From assembly GCF_004379255.2 (NCBI RefSeq), contig NC_056035.1:18249902-18313901 (forward strand): a DNA stretch of 64,000 bases, written 5' to 3'. The notes beneath the pieces were generated by a model. The model saw only the letters and a program-made list of their open reading frames with translations, ran no database searches and was not told the DNA's origin. Source of the DNA: Salvia splendens. Lineage: Eukaryota > Streptophyta > Magnoliopsida > Lamiales > Lamiaceae. This document shows positions 10,201 to 21,314 of the stretch, piece by piece (position 1 is the stretch's first letter; every line of letters begins with the position of its first letter). A program made the translations under genes and the position numbers.

Positions 10201-11819
10201 CTTTGTCACTTGACTAATAGAGATCAGCCTCTGAGATAAAGTAGGGACATATAGACAATTTGTAAGACGGAGGGTAAGTGATAACTCAATCGGGCCAGAT
10301 CCAATAACATTAATCAAATCCCCGCTTGCAGTCTTAATATATGATCTCCGAACCTCACTAAAGTCAAGAAAATCATTTCTATCCGGAGTCATGGTATCGG
10401 TAGCCCCACAGTCAAATATCCAGCCCTTCGAATTTTTATCAGTAATATCAGAAACATGAAATACAGCGGAAAGATCTCGTAGGGGTGTAAACTGATTTTT
10501 TGACTCAAAGCTGGGGTAAATATTCAATTTCTGGAAAGGCAAGGGTGGACTTTTAATGTTCAGTAAATCAGGGGATTGAAACTTAATGGGATGGGGTCTC
10601 TTTCGATATTCCATAAATTTATGGGGTAAAAAATGAGAATTCCTAAAGTTTAAATTAGGGTTTGGACAAAGTCCAAACCCTTTACCTCTTTTGGATGTGC
10701 CGCCACTGTTCTCTGTCCATTCTGCAAAATTTCCGGCGCATCTCACGCCTCCGCCGACCGATGAAGCTTCCTGACGCGTCCCTGCTCCAGTTCTAGTCGG
10801 TTCCGCATGGTTCCCGGCCTCAATTCGCCGTAGCGCTCCATCTCCGTTCACCCCGATCGCCATCTTTGCTTGGGCCTGTGATGCTCTTGCTTTTTGTCGT
10901 TCCTCCAACCATTCTGGGTATCCAAGCCATTTGAAGCAGGTCTCTCAAGTGTTTTTCAGTTTCCCACAATGGGAGCACCATAATTTCGAGGTATCGGGCC
11001 TGTTTCCCGATCGGTTGATGGTAGCGGAACGCGGCGGTGGTGGTCTGTTGCGGTGTGGAGGTCGCCGGGTCTGTGCGGAGAAGTCCTTGCCGATTCTCCC
11101 CCCCCCCAAGTGATGAATCGGTGCTTCCACCATAGGCTTCTCCGGTGGGTGGAGACGACGCCGGTGGCATGATGCGACGTCGAGCCGCCTCTGTCTTCAC
11201 CCATCCATACGTTGCCTCTACTGATGGGGTCCGCTCCTCCTTCAAGATGTCCCTCTGAATCGAATCGTACTCCTGATTCAATCCGGTCAAAAACTTTATC
11301 AAACGCTTCTCGTTTGAGTGAGTTCGGAATTGATCAATCCTCTTGTCACAACAGCTAATCGGATGCTTTTGGCTTCTGTCAATGTTGATCCACAACCCGT
11401 GGATCCTCCGGTAATAAGTCTCTAGATCGAGGCTTTTGTTTGATGTTTATCGCCTTTTCTTCTAGGTCGTAGATGTGGTATTTGTCGGATCTGTTTTCAA
11501 ACGTCACAGCAAGGCTAGCCCACAATGCATTGGTTGTTTGATGGTGCGCGAAGTCGGTGATGATATCGTTCTCGATGTTGTCGACTATCCACGAGAACAC
11601 CACCAAGTCGTTCTCCTCGCACTTGTCGAACCCCTTACTTCCCGGTTCCGGGGGTTCGTTTCTGATGTACGAATAGGCTCCTCGATCTCCTATCTTCACC
11701 TTGATCAATCTTGACCACAGGGGGTAGGTCTTCCCATTTAATTTGATTGCGATTGTGACACTTTTGCTATTTCTCAAATTGGTTATCTGTTCTGGTTTTG
11801 TATCTTCTGTATTTGACAT
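7231..11819 (-). pseudogene. copia gag-pol polyprotein, frameshifted
   Basis: Reading minus from 11819: a gag starting MSNTEDTKPEQ with KLNGKTYPLWSRLIK; a protease segment FDCGATDTMTPDRNDF (10.3-10.4 kb); a GAG-pre-integrase zinc-binding region WHRRLGHPSPG...CETCVLAKSHR (9910-10095); integrase with NRTILEMTRAV; RT with WVFTIKRRPDGTIERYKARL and SPVAKINTVR; and RNase H with ADWAGNPNDMKSTVGY and ALSSAEADFRG (7231-7704). The longest open piece is 7999-9657 (552 aa). At least six frame breaks separate the pieces. The RT active site reads YVDG (codons near 8140-8151) where YVDD is expected, so the RT would be dead even if the frames were intact. Confidence 0.92.
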
Positions 11820-11932
11820 TTTGGCTGGCTATAGGGTTCGATTTCTGGTCGTTGGAAGGAAAGGTCAGTAAAGGTATTTTTAGGGCTATGATGAGAATTT
11901 TCTGAGCCCGGATCGTTGCTGCTCTGAGGCCA

Positions 11933-12110
11933 TGTAGAAATCGGTAGAAGAGATTAATCTTATTCAATATATCAACAGTGCAGATTTTACAGGTTTATAT
12001 AGACTATGATTTTCTATACATGGTAAACCTATATTACACTAATTACTCTTCTATCATATGCGAAATATTCTCCCATATCAATTCCTGATTTTGTGCAATA
12101 TCTTCTAACA
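11933..12110 (-). repeat. 5' LTR of the copia element
   Basis: This 178-bp copy is the complete one, TGTAGAAATCGG to TCTTCTAACA on the plus strand. It is followed inward by the primer-binding site. Confidence 0.9.
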
Positions 12111-12115
12111 AATTT

Positions 12116-12732
12116 TAATTAAATTAATTATATGACTATATATAAATTTTATTATTTATTAATTAAATATAACATAATTAAAAAACGTGTAATTTTAATT
12201 ATTAATCTTCCTGCTTTTTTTTACGTATTTGGCTTATTAATGTAACCTTTTAGTTTATTATATCTTCTTAATCATATTTTAATTAGGTCACGTATTATTC
12301 TTATGCATCTTTTTATTTTGATTAGGTTGAGTATCTTTTTCTTTTTATCTTCTTAATCATATTTTAGATTTTTAGTCTTTGCTTTTTACTTAGTTCTATG
12401 AAAAAACGTGTATAAAGAAATGGGCCAGGCAACTAATTAATAATTAAATAATATTAATATAATTATTTATGTTTTTATTTGTTATCTTCTTCTCCAACCT
12501 GGCGTTCTTGTGTATTCTACCGAAGTACTTTTAAGTTTTTTTTTTCATTCCTTTTCTTCTTGTATTTGTATTTCTCTTCCTTTCCTTGTTCTATTTTGAT
12601 AAATATAAAATAATTTGAACGCAATAAATCAAAATTTAATATAGTTTTAATGTAAATTTAAAGATAGGTATGTTTTAATCAAATATTTATAACAGAATTG
12701 ATTTTGCAGTACTGTGGTATTTTCCTACTCTA
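12116..12732. other. AT-rich intergenic DNA, nothing recognised
   Basis: This stretch is strongly AT-rich, with homopolymer runs and no open frame, repeat or signal that could be supported. Confidence 0.6.
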
Positions 12733-12741
12733 TTTTAAAAG

Positions 12742-14023
12742 GAGAGATTTCGGAAAAAGGGACTAAATACGCAAGCCTTTCGAGATTTAGGATTAAATTC
12801 GTACGCCTTTCAAAATATGGGATCGTGACATGCGAATTTTTCGGAATAAGGGGTTTTTGAGGTTTTATCTATTTTCTCTTCTTTTTTCTTGTTATTTCTT
12901 TCATAATATTTATAAATTGACCAAATTACTCCTAATTTATTCACTATAATTTTTTATTCCAATTATTTTCACCCAAATCACCAAACACCAGTTCCAAAAA
13001 TTAGCAATTGAAATCCTAGAACGTCTTTCTCTACCCTCATGCGCAGCCTCCAATTTGCAATCTTTCTCTTTCTCTTTCGTTTTTCCACTCTTCCTCTCGC
13101 CCTATCTTTTCTCTTGTACAGCCGTCAGCAACCACACAAAGTGGTCCTTTGTTCACATCTTCATCGACGCTGCTGCTGCGTACCATCAGCCCCTGCTCTC
13201 TAAATCAGTCGGAGCCTCCCGTTACGCTGTTGCAGTAGCATGTCTTAGCCATTGTCGCTCGATGGCAACCACGCGTCCTCGCATCACCAGGGCGCCGCCT
13301 CTTCCGGTTTCGAGACCGTCCACTGCCGCCGTCTCCGGACACTCTTAGCACCTGTCGCCTCTCTCCCTCGGCACCCTTATTTCAAAAGCAACTGGACACC
13401 TCAGTCTTCTCTCATGGCAACCCCCATCCGTCCCCAAATTTAGAGAGCTAAAATCCGTCGAATATCTCTTCTCTCTCTTGTTGCACAACCAAACATTTCC
13501 ATCGCTCGGTTCAGGCGACGTCATCACGCCTCGCTGACAGCCAGTGTCACCCTCTCGGTGCTTAGCGCCGTCAGCCCTCTCAAATTCGCCACGACACAGC
13601 ATCGTCGTTGCTCGAACTCCCTCGCCAGCCGCCGTGCCTCATCGACACAACGTGTCGTCTACTGTCCGGAGATCCTCGAGCCCGAAATCAGTCTGCTTAG
13701 GGCTCATGTTCTCGTCGAGCATGAGGTCTCGAACTTCAGGTTTCCATGGGTAATCATTTGGAGGCGGCGGTGTTTTGGGTGAAAATTGAATTGTAATAAA
13801 AAAACAGTGTTAAAATTTTAGTAAAAATGATAAAGGGCAATTTGGTCAATTTATAAATATCATGAGAGAAATAATAAGAAAAGAAGAGAAAATAGATAAA
13901 AATTCAAAAATCCCTTTTTCAAATAAATCGCATGCCACAGTGCCATATTTCGAAAGGCGTGCGAATTTATACCTAAATTTTGAAAGGCTCACGTCTTGAG
14001 CTCTTTTTTTCCCGAAATTTCTC
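12742..14023. mobile_element. MULE-type non-autonomous element with long TIRs
   Basis: The ends are imperfect inverted repeats of roughly 250-300 bp, starting GAGAGATTTCGGAAAAAG on the left and GAGAAATTTCGGGAAAAA read inward from the right. An exact 9-bp direct repeat, ttttaaaag, flanks it (12733-12741 and 14024-14032). Long TIRs with 9-bp duplications are the mark of Mutator-like elements. The inside (about 13020-13780) is clearly GC-richer than the TIRs and carries short overlapping open frames but no transposase. It may be a captured host fragment; the source gene was not recognised. Confidence 0.88.
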
Positions 14024-14049
14024 TTTTAAAAGTTTTGCAATTCTGCTCT

Positions 14050-15966
14050 AAACAGAACAATTCCCGCACCGCATCGCATTTGCATCTCTTGTTGTGGACT
14101 CGAAACCCTCTGGTGACCCGTCAGTTTCTCTCTGGTTCCGAACACAAGGTAATTGAAATTTAAGATGTTAAAGATTTGATTTTTTTTTTTTTGGTCTGAT
14201 GTGGCTGGAAATTTTAATTAAATTTGAGATCTATCGAATTTGATGTTAATGATTTGATTTTTGTGATTTGAATTTGTTAGATGCTGGGCTATGTTTGTTT
14301 TTGATGAATGCAAGTAGCTCAAGTTGCCTGCTTTGGTTTACTGTGAATTAGGGCAAACGAATTGTTTAACCTTTCTATTTTGATTATGAATCAAGATTTG
14401 ATTTTTTTGATCCCTATGCTGGTTTTGATATGGCCATAGACTCTTAACTTTTATCCTCTGCTTCTTGCTATGTATGTTCTTTTCTTGTGTACATTTAGAA
14501 TCAATCGCATCCCTTTCAGAAAAGAATTAATCATCTCTGTGGTTGTTCGGTTTGTTAGACAAAATAATCATGTAGTCTAGAATCGAGTTGTAAGATTATT
14601 TTAGTTGAAGGGGTGGCTATGGCTAATTATCCATCCACGATTGAGTTGTGAGATTCAATCTCATGAACCAAACACAATAAATATTTAATTCTAAAATATA
14701 AACTTGCAAACCGAACAGCTCCTATATAATATTATTAGTATAGTTATTTTGCATCTGCTAATCTCATATTATTTTCAGGTATTAATGAAGATCACTAACT
14801 TTTTGGAAGGGGATTCTGCTATATGTGAGTCTTGAGTGTGGCATAATGAATAAAAGTGCCCCTACTGCACTCAGAAGAAGTAATCGACTTGCCAAAAGGG
14901 ATCATTTAGCTTTAAGAAAAGAGCAGAAACGAAAAGATAGGCATGTAGCTGTAAGAGAAGAACGAAAAGAGAGAGATATTTCGTTAACAACCAAGGAAGA
15001 TAGTGTTAAGACGGGCAAGTGTGTTCTTAAATCATGGCGCCATCCGATGGAGGGGGATGAGTTTGCGATGTCGTATACTCCCAAACCAGGCCTGACTTTT
15101 GTTCATCAGGACCTGGAAAAGGGATACACTGTCCGCGATGAGGCCTTAAAGCAACTCTTCCGATTTGGTTTACCTTCTCACCATCTATCTTCTGGTGCTC
15201 ACTCGTGTGTTCGAATTGCTTCAGCTAATGGTTTGATTTTGGTGTGGGATCCATTCTCTAACATTCTATTTATATGCAATCCAATGACTCGTGAGTATGT
15301 CGAGCTCCCTCCTCTATCTAAAGACCCAATTACTTGCTTTTTTGGATTTGGAGTGAGCAGAACAAGTGGCCAGTATAAGATTTTATGTGTTGATGTCCGT
15401 AGTTGTTATGTATACACTCTAGGAAGAGGTGCAGGGCTGTGGAGAAGCATCGCACCAGCACCATCACTAGGCATTGGTTCACTGTATCTTGGTTATGCTA
15501 CATTTTTTAATGGAAATCTTCACCGGTTGGCATCGGATTCGGAAGAAAATTACTCTGTTTGTTGCTTTGATTTGGAAACTGAGCTCTTTACTAGAATTTC
15601 ATATCCTTGTGATTATATTGCCAATAGATATGGCAACAGGTGTGTGTATATTTTGGATGGTCGACTATGTTTATACAATATTTTAGATTGGTGTCATGTC
15701 ATTGTTTGGAAGATGAACAACTATGGGATGATAATTTTTGGATAGAGGAATATAGCTTTGACTTACCCATAAAATATTCAAGTATGCACGTAGTCGAAGT
15801 CTTGGAGAATGTTGACTTGTTGTTAGCAATAGCAGGTTCTGGTACTCGGACGCATCTCATGATCGACTATTTTGTATCAATCCCAAAACAACTGGAGCTG
15901 TTGTGACATATGGTTCTAAACAACGTCATAATCTTCCAACATTGCTGTTTATACCCCAAGTCTAAT
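14050..15966 (+). pseudogene. F-box-associated (FBA) domain protein, frameshifted
   Basis: A likely 5' UTR exon ends ...CGAACACAAG at 14149 and a donor GTAATTG follows; the acceptor TTTTCAG lies near 14779. The main open frame, 14825-15745, has a basic start (LRRSNRLAKR...) and then FBA-type beta-propeller sequence: ASANGLILVWDPFSNILFICNPMTREYVELPP, FFNGNLHRLAS, CFDLETELF, and ILDGRLCLYN. No F-box is visible at the N-terminus. Near 15727 one base seems lost: the next frame continues DDNFWIEEYSFDLP. A second break near 15845 leads to a third frame, NPKTTGAVVTYGSKQR, which stops at about 15964. Family members are usually about 380-420 aa in one frame. Two breaks and the absent F-box make a pseudogene likely, although an assembly error is possible. 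Confidence 0.75.
14537..14723. mobile_element. Small Tourist-like MITE, copy 1
   Basis: The ends are inverted: GTTCGGTTTGTTAGACAAAA on the left and ...GCAAACCGAACAGCTCC on the right. The internal block GATTGAGTTGTGAGATTCAA and CATGAACCAAACA is shared with the copy at 20366-20554. It lies in the 5' UTR intron of the F-box pseudogene. Confidence 0.65.
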
Positions 15967-17014
15967 TTCACTCGTCACCATGGCGTTTCATAATGTCCAG
16001 CCGTTGAATTTTTATTAGATATAAATAGGTTGTACTTGCGGATTTTTAGTTTATCGTTTAATTTGTTACTATTTCAATTCATTTTTCATTCTTCTTTAAT
16101 AAGTTCATTATTAATAGCTTTTGATTTTCCATTTTTCATTCTTCAGTCTTCTTCAATCAGTTCATTTTTAATAGCTTATGTAACAAAAAAATTGCATCGT
16201 GTCATTTGTTATTTCTTGAATCTTTCATATTTGTTTTTAGGGTTATTTGTATGTATATACACCAACTTTCAATATTTTTTTATTTTTCTCCTAAACTTTT
16301 GTTTTTTAATGAAAATACATGCATTTTGAGTTTTTCTGATCTTTTCGCAAACAATAATTTCTGGCCAAATTAAAGCTTGTGGAGTACACTTGGCATATTA
16401 CCATCTACGTGGCTTAATGTGGCAAATCAATATAACTAACATGTTTTCAGTATGTAGAAATACGAACTTTTGAAATTTTCTATTTTTTAGTTTGGACCAA
16501 TTGGGGATGCTCTAAGAGCAATTGATAAAGAAATGGTAAAGTCTCAAGCCTCGGTTGTGTATCTTGTTAAGTAGTACTATTACTTACTAAGTACTATAGT
16601 TTGTCAAATAGTAGTATGTTGTATTCTTTTTTACTGCACTCGTCGTTTTAACTTTATTAGGTTGTATTGCAAACGGCAATACCAGTTTACCTCTATGAAG
16701 TAGGGTGGTTACGAACGTAGCAATCTTCTATGGCAATAGTTTTGATTTCATTATATTGGTGGCAACGCCTAGATAATGGTCCCCATGAGTTAAACAGAGA
16801 GATTCCCCCACCTGAAAGGGAATAATTTAGAGGCACCAGCTGCGGTACATTTGGAAAAGAAAAGAAGTTTATTTCTTTTCACTGTGAGCATATGAAGGTG
16901 ACGTCTATATATTCCATGATTCCTTTTTGATAACATCTTTTCTTTTTCTTATGTGGTGAGATTCCTACATCCCTCTGAGTACACAACATTGTGAGCTACG
17001 CTTCTCTGCGAAAG
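15967..17014. other. Intergenic DNA
   Basis: AT-rich spacer without supported genes. GGGATGCTCTAAGAGCA near 16506 resembles a Harbinger-type end but has no partner. A TATA-like CTATATATTCC near 16905 may belong to the small ORF that starts at 17015. Confidence 0.5.
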
Positions 17015-17341
17015 ATGCAATCTTGGACGCAAGACTACGGATCCTGGTGTGCGAGCTGGTTCGGCAGCAGCGATGGCGATGCAGGAGATCCATTATTATC
17101 TTGTACCGATGATCATGGAGCTTATGATGACTCATACTACTTGACTTACGACCATATAGAGGATTATGCAGCTAAGAATTGGTGCACGGACGAAGATGAT
17201 AAACAAAGCAGTGAGTGGGAGAGATGGCTGGGAGCCGAAGATTATCAGTGGATTGGCTATGGTTCTTTGGAAGACGATGCTGATGCCAGCTGGCCTCTTG
17301 TTTGGGATTGGAATGTGTATGACACTTTCTTCTCTTACTAG
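17015..17341 (+). CDS. Small acidic W/Y/D-rich protein, unknown
   Basis: A single-exon frame of 108 codons starts at ATG 17015 (MQSWTQDYGSWCASWFGSSD) and ends TAG at 17339-17341. The frame is open slightly upstream, but this is the first ATG. The product is rich in Asp/Glu, Trp and Tyr, has four Cys, no signal peptide and no membrane segment. About 110 bp upstream is a TATA-like CTATATATT, and an AT-rich tail with TAATTAATTAATAG follows the stop. I do not recognise the family. The unusual composition argues against chance, but expression is unproven. The PR-1 gene starts 210 bp downstream on the same strand. Confidence 0.5.
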   Translation: MQSWTQDYGSWCASWFGSSDGDAGDPLLSCTDDHGAYDDSYYLTYDHIEDYAAKNWCTDEDDKQSSEWERWLGAEDYQWIGYGSLEDDADASWPLVWDWNVYDTFFSY

Positions 17342-17550
17342 CTACCTCTCCCTAATTATATTTCCATGTATGGATATAATTAATTAATAGGTGTTGTATG
17401 AATTTGTGTTTTTAATGGACCTCTTTCCTTCCGCAAAATAAGAAGCAATGAATTGTAACCATCAAATTTGGCGTGCAAAGAGGAAGGACATAGGAAATAA
17501 AAACCAAAAAACAGGAAAAAAAAAAAACAAGTCCTCTTCCAAAAGCAAAT

Positions 17551-18171
17551 ATGGGAAGAGCGATGAGGAGCGCGATGAGTGTCGTGATCCTTGTCGCGGC
17601 CGTGTTGGCGGCCTCAGCAGGGGCGAAGGTGGTCCACAACACGCCGAAGTCGGAACTGAGGAGGCGGACCACCCACCAAAAGCCCGCGGTAATGCAGGCG
17701 GCGTACGTGCCGACCATGAACCTGGAGCAGCAGGACTACCTGAAGGCGCACAACGAGTTCCGGGAGTTGGCGGGCATGCCGGCGCTGGCGTGGGACGCGA
17801 AGCTGGCGGCGTCGGCGCACGAGTGGGCGGAGAAGCGGCGCGGGGACTGCGACTACCGCAGGCACTCGAACAGCCCCTACGGCGAGAACATCTTCTACAT
17901 GAAGTACCGAGAGTTCTCGCCCAAGGACGTGGTGCAGTGGTGGTTCAGCGAGAGCAAGATGTACGACTCGCGCCAGCTGCGGTGCCGCTGCGCCCCGGAG
18001 AGGGAGGGCTGCGAGTGCGGCCACTTCCTCAACGTGGTGTGGCGGGACACCAAGAGGGTCGGCTGCAGCGGCAACGTCTACTGCAACGATCAGGGTGGTG
18101 TCTACATCGTCTGCGAGTACGACCCGCCCGCGCTCTCTGCTGGAAATCCCTTCACCCTCCACAACTATTGA
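17551..18171 (+). CDS. Secreted PR-1/CAP family protein
   Basis: A 206-aa intronless frame from ATG 17551 to TGA 18169-18171. Residues 1-25 form a hydrophobic signal peptide (SVVILVAAVLAASAGA). About 35 basic, low-complexity residues follow, and then a full CAP domain: LKAHNEFRELAGMPALAWD with the first conserved His, SPYGENIFYM with the conserved Glu, GHFLNVVWRDTKRVGCS (CAP signature 1, second His) and VYIVCEYDPPALSAGN (CAP signature 2). Six or more Cys fit the disulfide-bonded apoplastic fold. PR-1 proteins are defence-associated, sterol-binding extracellular proteins. The C-terminus lacks the usual PPGN motif of the CAPE peptide region (PPALSAGN instead). The CDS is much more GC-rich than its surroundings. 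The long frames in other phases here are shadows of this gene. Confidence 0.93.
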   Translation: MGRAMRSAMSVVILVAAVLAASAGAKVVHNTPKSELRRRTTHQKPAVMQAAYVPTMNLEQQDYLKAHNEFRELAGMPALAWDAKLAASAHEWAEKRRGDCDYRRHSNSPYGENIFYMKYREFSPKDVVQWWFSESKMYDSRQLRCRCAPEREGCECGHFLNVVWRDTKRVGCSGNVYCNDQGGVYIVCEYDPPALSAGNPFTLHNY

Positions 18172-19532
18172 TTCCATTCCTTTTCCCTTTTTTTTAGCAA
18201 TATCAATGTGAACACGAATGGGATTAATTGGTTTAGGATGCACTAATCTTCATCGATTCTTTGTTTAGTATTTTGCGGGGTGCTGTTTTTTTAATCAGCT
18301 AGTGCTGAATTTCTACTAAACATTCTAGTATTTGCTTTCGGTTTATTTATTTATTGTATCAATTTGAAAAAACAAAACATGATCCTCACTGGTTTTCAAC
18401 ATTCCGAATCAAAATTAAACATATGGATACGTCATATATGTTCAAGGATAGAACAGAGAACCACCGCTTCCCCTCATTATACCAAATTTATCGCTTCAAA
18501 AAAAACATCGGAAAAAATGCATTGCAAAATGTCACAAGATCATAATGCAAAATGTGATCATAAAAGGATAGCTTAAAAGAAATATTTATAAATTCTAGGT
18601 ATAAATTTAAATATTTATAAAGGGTGTGATTTTAATATTTGCTATCTATAACTAATTTGAATATTAATGTTAATAGAACGTAAAGTAACGGCTAATCATT
18701 AGATAGAATGGAATATTAGAATAAATCACCGTTTGATAGAATGCAATATTAGAATAAATCACCGTTTATCCGTGAATGTTTGGAGTAACAATCTCATCTC
18801 TTAATTCGTCTTGCTTATTTTATTTCTTTTCGTCTGGCTTATTTTATTTCTTTTAATTGTTTTTGCATGGTCTCTAATTCAAATCTTCAAAAGTACTTAT
18901 TGTTACGTGTTTTGTTTGTTTTAGACTTCAACAATCTTTACCTTCCTTGTGAATCGGCACTCGAAGTACTACATTCGACGTTGTATTCTTGATGTATCAT
19001 TGTACTATTAGAGTTGTTTTATTAAACTTGTGTGATCTTGCACTTGATTTTAGAACTTGAAAAATACACATTAAAAATTGAGCCCTATTTTTTTCGTTTT
19101 CGCGGGGTTGTGTTGGATTTAGGTTTTCGACATGTCTATTTTGATCTGCTGTGACAGAATAGGGCAATTGTGTAATCGAGACAAACAAAAACGTAAAGAA
19201 GATACAAAATTACGTAGTTCACCAACATTGTTGGCTACGTCAACGGGCAGGAAACGAAGAACATATTCTATTTAGATTGTTTTTCAGATTATGGCTACAG
19301 ATTCAGATTAGCAGAATTATTATGTGCCTACTCTCATATAAATAGACACACATGAAATCCTATCCCGATTCGAAAACATAATCATATCCCAATTCAGAAA
19401 TATAATCTACAAAGATTCAAGGCATACTAGCATGATCCATAGAGTGGAAAATGAATTAAATAAAATTAAACCCACAACAAAATCTGGGACAATTCCTGGC
19501 TTACTAAACACAAGATAGGGGTCAGACTTGTC
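18172..19532. other. Intergenic DNA between the PR-1 gene and RPL28
   Basis: AT-rich spacer with no gene. It holds a 33-bp tandem duplication at 18702-18767 and a shorter duplicated block, cttattttatttctttt, near 18810-18855. Confidence 0.55.
18702..18767. repeat. 33-bp tandem duplication
   Basis: Two adjacent copies starting gatagaatg and ending aaatcaccgttt differ at one position (gg versus gc). Confidence 0.85.
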
Positions 19533-19611
19533 TGGGCCTTACACGCTCAAATCAGCCCAAGTTTCAGCTGCCAAAACTCTAAAATGGAAACTGAACAGGC
19601 CCATAGGGTTT
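19533..19611 (+). promoter_or_regulatory. Site II and telo-box promoter elements of RPL28
   Basis: TGGGCC at 19533-19538 and GGCCCA at 19598-19603 are site II elements. TAGGGTTT at 19604-19611 is the reverse complement of the telo-box AAACCCTA. This pairing is known from plant ribosomal-protein and cell-proliferation gene promoters. It lies about 200-275 bp before the RPL28 start codon. Confidence 0.7.
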
Positions 19612-19808
19612 TTGCCCCCGATTCCCAAATCACACATATATTTCAACATCGTCTCCGTCGCTCTTTCTCAAGCCGCCTCACTGTGAAATCCTCGATTCCC
19701 CATTCCTCTCTATATCAGGTGGATTCTCGCTCATCAACAGTGTATAGCTGCGATTAAAGCATCGATTACTCTTATTTGATTCTAGCGTTTTTTTGTATTG
19801 TATTAGAA

Positions 19809-21314
19809 ATGGCGACGGTTCCTGGGCAGCTGATATGGGAGATCGTGAAGAAGAACAATTCGTTTTTGGTGAAGGAGTTCGGGAACGGAACCGCCAGTGT
19901 GAAGTTCAGCAAGGAGCCTAACAATCTCTACAACTTGCACTCCTACAAACACTCTGGTTTGTTTCTCGATTTTTTGCCCTTGTAGCGTGATTTCTATTAT
20001 CATTGATGGAAACATATGATAAATATCTTCTATGAAATTTTTATGCGTGCTGTCTGTGTTTGGAATAATTTGGTTATTTTACAAGATTTTTGGATTTATT
20101 ATTCACCATAAAATTGTAGTAAAATTGATCAAACTCATGCGATTTTAATTGTTACCTGTTGAAATCTGGCTTCTCTCCCGTCTCTTAAAGATGTCTCATA
20201 TCGCAAATCTGTGTATGCCTAGCATTTGTACGGACACTTTACATTGAATCTCTATTTTGGTTTTGTTTTATAGTCTAGTATTGCTTATGTTGCCATTGTT
20301 GAATAAAGAATCAGAAGTTTTGATTTTTTCGTTGCTACCTTTGCTGGATTGCTAAAGTTTTCTAAGTGGTGTTCGATTTTCTAGATAAAATAGTACTACC
20401 AAGATATAATCTAGGATTGAGTCGTGAGATTATTTTAGTTGGAGGGTTAACTATGACTGATTATCCATCTATGATTGAGTCATGAGATTGAATCTCATGA
20501 ACCAAACAATACATATTTAATCCCGAGATACAATTTTGCCAACCGAACACCTCCTAATTTGTTATATCAATTGGATATGTTATGAAAGTTGGCTATGCAT
20601 GCACTGTCCATCACATTGAACTCCACTCTGCAAATCTTTTTTTGCTAATGGATTGTAATTAATAGGGTTGGCAAACAAGAAAACTGTGACTATTCAACCA
20701 GGAAAGGATCAGTCTGTGCTGCTTGCAACAACTAAGACCAAGAAACAGAACAAGCCCTCCACTTTGCTTAACAAGTCTCTCATGAAGAAGGAATTCAACC
20801 GCATGGCAAAGGCTGTTGTCAATCAGGTAATATAACACGTACCCTGTTTCTGCTAGTCCTTCATGTATGTTATTTCTGTGTTTTGCATTGTTTGAGTCTA
20901 CACTAGTGATAAACTCATCAATGAGAACTCTTAATGTGACCAAACTGTTTTAGCAAAAGTGTTATTAGTGTTGTTTGTATGCTCAGCTCTCTTTTATGGT
21001 CTTATCTCTTGAGTTTTAAAATCCTTTGCTGTGCTAAATAACACTTTACTCAGATCTTTATAAAGAAATAGATCAAGTTGATAATGTTGCTTAAATAAAA
21101 ACAATCATATTTGTTTCTACATTATTATTGCTTGAGTCCATGTGGATGATGTTTATGCACGTCATATTAACACCGTTTCGTGTGATTGCAGGTGGCTGAT
21201 AACCATTACAGGCCGGACCTGAAGAAGGCAGCACTTGCAAGGTTAAGTGTTGTTAACAGAAGCCTCAAGGTTTCCAAGTCCGGAGCCAAGAAGAAGAACA
21301 GGCAGAGGCTCTGA
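19809..21314 (+). CDS. RPL28: 60S ribosomal protein L28 (eL28)
   Basis: Three coding exons: 19809-19956, 20666-20826 and 21192-21314, all with GT/AG introns. The joined frame is 143 aa, the usual plant length. It reads [19 protein letters not shown], then [44 protein letters not shown], and ends [11 protein letters not shown]. Function: structural protein of the large cytosolic ribosomal subunit. Intron 1 (709 bp) carries a small MITE at 20366-20554. The promoter has site II and telo-box elements. No frame damage is seen, so the gene should be active. Confidence 0.97.
20366..20554. mobile_element. Small Tourist-like MITE, copy 2
   Basis: The ends GTGGTGTTCG... and (inward from the right) GGAGGTGTTCGG are inverted repeats, and TAA flanks both sides (20363-20365 and 20555-20557), a PIF/Tourist-type 3-bp duplication. 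It is clearly related to the element at 14537-14723. Confidence 0.75.

Larger units (their letters stand above)
7078..12110 (-). mobile_element. Ty1/copia retrotransposon, decayed, two short LTRs
   Basis: Direct repeats TGTAGAAATCGG...TTCTAACA bound a minus-strand copia polyprotein. On the minus strand the primer-binding site next to the 5' LTR reads TGGCCTCAGAGC, two changes from the initiator-Met TGGTATCAGAGC, and the polypurine tract TTGAGGGGGAG directly precedes the 3' LTR. Flanks are aactt (7073-7077) and aattt (12111-12115), a 4/5 match to a target duplication. The order of domains (gag, protease, integrase, RT, RNase H) defines copia. Confidence 0.92.

Noticed and set aside
12742..14023. 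A host gene encoded at 13055-13780.
   Set aside because: Several short overlapping frames on both strands, none with a recognisable domain; better explained as a MULE interior, possibly captured DNA.
17448..18243. Two long frames overlapping the PR-1 gene in other phases.
   Set aside because: They are Gly/Arg- or Val/Arg-rich translations of GC-rich coding DNA; the PR-1 frame has signal peptide and CAP motifs.
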